From Bacillota bacterium (GTDB lineage Bacteria > Bacillota > Clostridia > Oscillospirales > Ruminococcaceae), in contig JAEXAZ010000293.1 of assembly GCA_023394255.1 (NCBI GenBank), positions 1 to 10,425 on the forward strand: DNA of 10,425 nucleotides. The letters run 5' to 3'. Positions 6,613 through 10,425 of the stretch are shown here, in pieces. Made by a program: the position numbers and the translations under genes. Below the pieces are notes generated by a model, which was not told the origin of the DNA, ran no database searches, and was given only the letters and a program-made list of their open reading frames with translations. Position 1 is the first letter of the stretch. The number at the start of each line of letters is the position of its first letter.

Positions 6613-7469
6613 TTCCGAAAGTTCAGCGGCGTTGTGCCTACCAGGCGCTTAAATGTGGTGCAAAAGCTGGATTCACTGCAAAATCCGCACTTATAGGTGA
6701 TTTCTTTGATAGCCATGCCTGTCGTTTTCAGATAAAATTTTGCCGCGTTTATACGCGTAATAATGAGGTATTCATGCGGGGTATAACCGATTTCCTTTTT
6801 AAATTGCCGCGTAAAATAATAGGGGCTCAGCGAAGCGCGCTTTGCGAGTTCATTGAGTGAAAGCGGCAGGTGCAGGTTTTCTGAGATGTAGGTAAGCAAT
6901 TCCTCCGGAATCACGGAGGTCTGCTGGGGGGCGACCGTGTTATGCGTGAGAAAATCGGTCAGCGCGTTGACAATATATTTATTGGCCATAGGCTCGCTGC
7001 CCTGCCCCTCCGCATGATACATCATATATAATTTTTCCAGGTTGTATTGTGTAGTCTGCGGGTCCGGCGGAAGCAGCACCACGCAGTTTTCCCCCTGCGT
7101 AATGGCGTCAAAATAGATCCGGGACATAACACCGTCAAAATGCACCCAAAAGATTTCCCAGCCCTTGCGGGTCCCGTAGCGGTGTGGTGCATAGCAGTCC
7201 AGCAAAAAAATGTTTCCCGCCTCGACCGCTTGCTCCAGTTTCCCACGCACCACATATCCGCTGCCGCGCACCACGTATAAAAGCAGGAAGCTGTTATAAC
7301 TGTTGCGGTCCACAACATAACTGCTGTCGCAGATGTAGTGGCCGGTGCAAAGCGGATAAAAATACAGGTTGCGCGCAATTTCGCTTTGCGTCTGAAAATA
7401 GAGATTCGATGCAGGCAGTACTCCCTGGCTGTGAACTTTCAAACAGTACCCTTCTTTCCCGCAAGGCAA
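6600..7469 (-). CDS. AraC-family transcriptional regulator with cupin-like sensor domain
   Basis: This is a DNA-binding regulator, probably sugar-responsive. Up to 289 residues: an N-terminal beta-rich cupin-like sensor domain (about 40-125, including the segment LDCYAPHRYGT), a linker, and a C-terminal AraC-type domain with two helix-turn-helix units (about 204-226 and 253-277) ending in the typical GTTPLNFR. It has no signal peptide or membrane segment. The listed ATG has no ribosome site at usable distance (AGGA is 15 nt away, at the predicted transcript start). A TTG at 7442 (codon 10) has GAAGGG 6 nt upstream, and the residues before it show no family pattern. The real start is therefore probably 7442, giving 280 residues. 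It lies convergent to the importer operon and divergent from the DUF5107 gene, and is the natural candidate to bind the 21-bp-spaced repeats upstream of both. Confidence 0.93.
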   Translation of the reverse strand: MPCGKEGYCLKVHSQGVLPASNLYFQTQSEIARNLYFYPLCTGHYICDSSYVVDRNSYNSFLLLYVVRGSGYVVRGKLEQAVEAGNIFLLDCYAPHRYGTRKGWEIFWVHFDGVMSRIYFDAITQGENCVVLLPPDPQTTQYNLEKLYMMYHAEGQGSEPMANKYIVNALTDFLTHNTVAPQQTSVIPEELLTYISENLHLPLSLNELAKRASLSPYYFTRQFKKEIGYTPHEYLIITRINAAKFYLKTTGMAIKEITYKCGFCSESSFCTTFKRLVGTTPLNFRKSAS

Positions 7470-7494
7470 TTTATATAAAAATATTCCTGTACAG

Positions 7495-7524
7495 ATTATA
7501 TCATCTGTTTAGTTTTCTTGTCAA
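7495..7524 (-). promoter_or_regulatory. Near-perfect sigma-70/A promoter of the AraC-family gene
   Basis: On the - strand a full-consensus -35 TTGACA (7519-7524), an 18-nt spacer and a full-consensus -10 TATAAT (7495-7500) are present. Transcription would start near 7488, which leaves only about 19 nt before the ATG at 7469 but about 46 nt before the better TTG start at 7442. The inverted repeat at 7532-7570 lies directly upstream of the -35. Confidence 0.8.
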
Positions 7525-7531
7525 TTGGATT

Positions 7532-7570
7532 GATATTTATAAAATACGAATCGCAATTTTTATAAATATC
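7532..7570. repeat. 13-bp perfect inverted repeat between divergent promoters
   Basis: GATATTTATAAAA (7532-7544) and TTTTATAAATATC (7558-7570) are exact reverse complements separated by 13 nt. The repeat lies between the -35 of the regulator gene and the promoter of the DUF5107 gene. There is no terminator T-run logic and no gene ends here, so an operator is the best reading. The right arm is part of the half-site at 7553. Confidence 0.75.
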
Positions 7571-7590
7571 TTGGCAATAACAAATAACTA
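7553..7590 (+). promoter_or_regulatory. Candidate AraC-type direct-repeat operator upstream of the DUF5107 gene
   Basis: GCAATTTTTATAAATAT starts at 7553 and a second, weaker GCAAT half-site starts at 7574, exactly 21 bp later. The second begins 35 bp before the -10 element, the same distances as upstream of the importer operon (2723, 2744 and 2779). The first half-site matches the one at 2723 in 14 of 17 positions. This suggests that one activator controls both transcripts. Confidence 0.55.
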
Positions 7591-7605
7591 AGCGTCCGTC
7601 CGGAA

Positions 7606-7614
7606 TGTTATAAT
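7606..7614 (+). promoter_or_regulatory. Extended -10 promoter of the DUF5107-TPR gene
   Basis: TGTTATAAT is a consensus extended -10 element (TGN plus TATAAT). The -35 position (about 7586-7591) reads AACTAA, far from consensus, which fits activator dependence. Transcription would start near 7621, and GAGGAGG (7634-7640) sits 7 nt before the ATG at 7648. Confidence 0.65.
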
Positions 7615-7647
7615 CAAACCAGAACAGGCTACAGAGGAGGTTGGACA

Positions 7648-10425
7648 ATGAGGCACATTCCCGGGCAGGTTGAGGTGTGGCGCGAAAACATCACCATTCC
7701 CACCTATGGGGTGGGGAAACCGGACAAAAATCCAATGTTTTTAGAAAAACGGGTTTATCAGGGCAGCTCCGGCAAGGTATATCCTTATCCCGTCATCGAC
7801 AAAATACTTGATGAAAAAAAAGATAAAACTTACAATGCCGTTTGGTTGGAAAACGACTATCTGCGTGTGATGGTTCTTCCGGAACTGGGCGGACGCATTC
7901 AGCGCGCGTATGACAAGACCAACGGTTACGACTTCGTATATTATAACGAGGTTATTAAACCGGCGCTTGTAGGGCTTACAGGGCCGTGGGTTTCGGGAGG
8001 CATTGAGTTCAACTGGCCGCAGCACCACCGGCCGACAACCTTCGCCCCCGCAGACTGCGTACTGCGCGAGAATGCCGACGGCAGCAAAACCGTGCAGGTG
8101 AGCGAGGTCGATCAGATGTACGGCACGAAAGGCATGGCGTCATTTACGCTGTATCCGGACAGAGCCTACATAGAGATCAGGGGCCAGCTGTACAACCGCA
8201 CCAACCTGCCGCAAACGTTTCTGTGGTGGGCAAACCCGGCGGTAGCGGTGAATGATGATACGCAGTCTATCTTTCCGCCCGACGTTCATGCGGTCATGGA
8301 CCATGGCAAGCGGGACGTTTCAAAATTCCCGATCGCTACCGGCGTATATTACAAGCATGATTATGGGGCGGGGGTGGATATTTCACGCTATAAGAATATT
8401 CCCGTGCCCACATCGTATATGGCATACCACTCGGATTACGATTTCGTGGGCGGCTACGACCACAGAATGGAGGCCGGCGTCCTGCATGTCGCGGACCATC
8501 ATATTTCGCCGGGCAAAAAGCAATGGACATGGGGCAGCGGCAATTTCGGAAAAGCATGGGACCGCAACCTTACGGATGAAAATGGCCCCTATATCGAACT
8601 GATGACCGGGATGTTTACGGATAATCAGCCGGACTTTACATGGCTCCAACCATTCGAGGAAAAAACATTTACCCAGTATTTCATGCCCTATAAAAAGGCC
8701 GCGAATGTCAAAAATGCCAGCACCGAAGCGGTGTTAAACCTCGAGGTGAGGGATGGGCAGGCACTTGTGTGCGTTTATACAACCGCCCGTTATGAGAGCG
8801 CGCGCGTCACGCTTGCAGACAGCCAAACGCATTATCTGGACCGCATGCGGACACTTTCGCCTGTAGATGTGCTGTATGAAACCGTGCCGCTGCCGGAAGG
8901 TATCATGCCGGAGAGCCTCACGCTGTCGGTATACGATGCGGGCGGCCGCCTTATGCTGAGTTACAGGCCTAAAAACAAAAAAGTCGAAAAACAGCCGGAA
9001 CCCGCACAGGCCGCGAAGGACCCGAGCGACATTGCCACCTGCGAGGAACTGTATCTGACAGGGCTTCATATTGAACAGTACCGCCATGCGACCTGCCTTC
9101 CGGATGGCTATTATCTGGAAGGCCTGCGCCGCGACCCGGGAGATATCCGGCTGAATACGGCGTATGGCTTACTGCTTTTGCGCCGGGGTCTGTTCCAGGA
9201 CGCGGAGAAACATTTCAGGAAGGCAATCGGGCGCCTTACATGGAAAAACCCGAACCCGTACGACAGCGAAGCATTTTTCGACCTTGGGCTTGCGCTGCTG
9301 TATCAGGAGCGGGACGATAAAGCATTTGATGCATTTTATAAGTCGGCATGGTCGGCGGCACAGCAGGAAACGGCCTTTTACTATCTGGCGGCCATCGCCT
9401 GCAGGCGCGGAAACTACGACGAAGCACTCGCGCATATCGACCGCTCTCTGGTAAAGAACGCGCATAACCTGAAAGCCCTTGGCCTGCGGGCATCCTTGCT
9501 CAGACTGATGGGCCGCGTGGACGAGGCAAAGCGGCAACTGCGTAAAAATTTAGCCCTGGATGCGTTTGACTACCGCTCCCGTCTTGAGCTGGAGGAGATG
9601 GACGGCGTATCGCACGACGATACGCTTGCTCTGATGGGGGACCGCGCCAGCAGCTTTATTGAGTGCGCAATTGACTATGCGGACGCGGGTTTGTACACAG
9701 ATGCAGGGAACGTACTGCGCCTGTGCAAAAATGACTCCCCGATGCTTAAATATTACGAGGCTTTCTATTACGTGAAGTCCGGCGGTGAAACCGGGCTGTC
9801 GGAAATACTTGCACAGGCCGCGGCACGCAGCCCGCTGTATTGTTTTCCAAACCGGCTGGAAGATATTGCGGTGCTGACTTTTGCGCTGGAACTGAATCAG
9901 CAGGACGCGAAAGCCCCTTACTATCTTGGATGTTTGTACTACGATAAACGGCGCTATCAGGACGCACAGCGACTGTGGGAACTTTCCGTGGAAATTGACG
10001 GCCGTTTCCCGACGGTGTGGCGTAATCTGGCGCTTACCTATTATAACAACTGCGGTGATTCGGTTAAAGCGCGAACCGCGATGGAAAAGGCGTTTGCGCT
10101 GGATACGGGCGACGCGCGGATTTTTCTGGAGCTGGATCAGCTGTACAAAAAGCTGGGAATGCCGCCTGAGGAACGCCTGAAGCAGTTTGAAACATATCAG
10201 GAAACCTTTGTCCGACGCGACGACCTTTACACGGAATATGTGACGCTGCTCAATCTGCTTGGCCGTCATGAACAGGCGTACTCCCTGCTTATGCAGCGCA
10301 AGTTCCACCCATGGGAGGGTGGTGAAGGCAAAGTAACCAGGCAATATACCGTCGCACTGACTCAAATGGCATATCAGGCTCTTTCTGCCGGTGATGCCGC
10401 CGGGGCGAAGGTACTGCTGGAAAAA
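7648..10425 (+). CDS. DUF5107 domain plus TPR repeat protein, 3' end cut by window
   Basis: This long cytoplasmic protein starts at ATG 7648 (GAGGAGG 7 nt upstream) and stays open to the last base: 926 codons, stop not seen. There is no signal peptide or membrane segment. Residues about 35-350 match the DUF5107 family as I know it. LRVMVLPELGGRI (72-84) resembles the opening strand of galactose-mutarotase-like domains. GPWVSGGIEFNWPQHH (112-127) holds conserved-looking E120, H126 and H127, and WTWGSGNFGKAWDRN (293-307) and YIELMTG (315-321) follow. A beta-rich stretch runs to about 450. From about 460 onward, helical pairs with TPR character (for example APYYLGCLYYDKRRYQDAQRL) run to the window end. 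The function is unknown: a carbohydrate-active enzyme or sugar-binding scaffold is plausible from the fold hint and its place beside a sugar importer and AraC-type regulator, but I cannot name a reaction. Confidence 0.88.
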   Translation, partial: MRHIPGQVEVWRENITIPTYGVGKPDKNPMFLEKRVYQGSSGKVYPYPVIDKILDEKKDKTYNAVWLENDYLRVMVLPELGGRIQRAYDKTNGYDFVYYNEVIKPALVGLTGPWVSGGIEFNWPQHHRPTTFAPADCVLRENADGSKTVQVSEVDQMYGTKGMASFTLYPDRAYIEIRGQLYNRTNLPQTFLWWANPAVAVNDDTQSIFPPDVHAVMDHGKRDVSKFPIATGVYYKHDYGAGVDISRYKNIPVPTSYMAYHSDYDFVGGYDHRMEAGVLHVADHHISPGKKQWTWGSGNFGKAWDRNLTDENGPYIELMTGMFTDNQPDFTWLQPFEEKTFTQYFMPYKKAANVKNASTEAVLNLEVRDGQALVCVYTTARYESARVTLADSQTHYLDRMRTLSPVDVLYETVPLPEGIMPESLTLSVYDAGGRLMLSYRPKNKKVEKQPEPAQAAKDPSDIATCEELYLTGLHIEQYRHATCLPDGYYLEGLRRDPGDIRLNTAYGLLLLRRGLFQDAEKHFRKAIGRLTWKNPNPYDSEAFFDLGLALLYQERDDKAFDAFYKSAWSAAQQETAFYYLAAIACRRGNYDEALAHIDRSLVKNAHNLKALGLRASLLRLMGRVDEAKRQLRKNLALDAFDYRSRLELEEMDGVSHDDTLALMGDRASSFIECAIDYADAGLYTDAGNVLRLCKNDSPMLKYYEAFYYVKSGGETGLSEILAQAAARSPLYCFPNRLEDIAVLTFALELNQQDAKAPYYLGCLYYDKRRYQDAQRLWELSVEIDGRFPTVWRNLALTYYNNCGDSVKARTAMEKAFALDTGDARIFLELDQLYKKLGMPPEERLKQFETYQETFVRRDDLYTEYVTLLNLLGRHEQAYSLLMQRKFHPWEGGEGKVTRQYTVALTQMAYQALSAGDAAGAKVLLEK

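Noticed and set aside
9550..10365. 271-codon open frame on the - strand
   Set aside because: It is opposite the DUF5107-TPR gene, whose + frame is uninterrupted and has recognisable TPR pattern. The - strand product is basic and low in family-like motifs, and has no ribosome site or promoter.
1..10425. CRISPR arrays, tRNA or rRNA genes, insertion sequences, phage genes
   Set aside because: No spaced direct repeats of CRISPR type, tRNA-like cloverleaf, transposase motif or terminal inverted repeats were seen on reading through. All long intervals are explained by the genes listed.

Overview
The window looks like part of a bacterial chromosome from a Gram-positive Clostridia-type anaerobe. This is inferred from the lipoprotein signal on the sugar-binding protein, strong GGAGG-type ribosome binding sites, tight polycistronic packing, AT-rich intergenic DNA between moderately GC-rich genes, and a DUF5107-TPR gene of a kind I know mainly from Firmicutes and other gut lineages. 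It carries a sugar import and sugar handling locus beside an apparently unrelated signalling gene.

Layout. (1) Nt 2-1411, + strand: the 3' part of a membrane-bound GAF-GGDEF diguanylate cyclase, cut by the window edge, followed by a short decayed remnant (1401-1541) and a terminator. (2) 1647-2636, - strand: an aldose 1-epimerase (GalM fold). (3) 2640-2864: a divergent control region. (4) 2865-6519, + strand: an ABC importer of the AraFGH type in the order ATPase, permease, binding lipoprotein, closed by a terminator that can work on both strands. (5) 6600-7469, - strand: an AraC-family regulator. (6) 7470-7647: a second divergent control region with a 13-bp perfect inverted repeat. (7) 7648 to the window end, + strand: a large cytoplasmic DUF5107 plus TPR protein, open to the last base (926 codons visible).

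How the parts fit together (inference): the AraC-type regulator senses a sugar and activates both the importer and the DUF5107-TPR gene. The best support is in the DNA. Both promoters lack a recognisable -35 box and have an extended -10 (TGNTAWAAT). Each is preceded by two GCAAW-type half-sites exactly 21 bp apart, the second starting exactly 35 bp before the -10. The importer would bring in a pentose or related aldose, the epimerase would interconvert its anomers, and the DUF5107 protein, which has a mutarotase-like sequence pattern, would act on the imported sugar or a glycoside of it.

The most interesting points are the geometrically identical operators, the uncharacterised DUF5107-TPR protein, and substitutions at substrate-contact positions in both the binding protein (E14 to Q, N232 to Y, E. 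coli AraF numbering) and the epimerase (D243 to N, Lactococcus GalM numbering). These substitutions suggest the locus handles something other than plain L-arabinose or galactose. No isomerase, kinase or other catabolic enzyme for the sugar is visible in the window.
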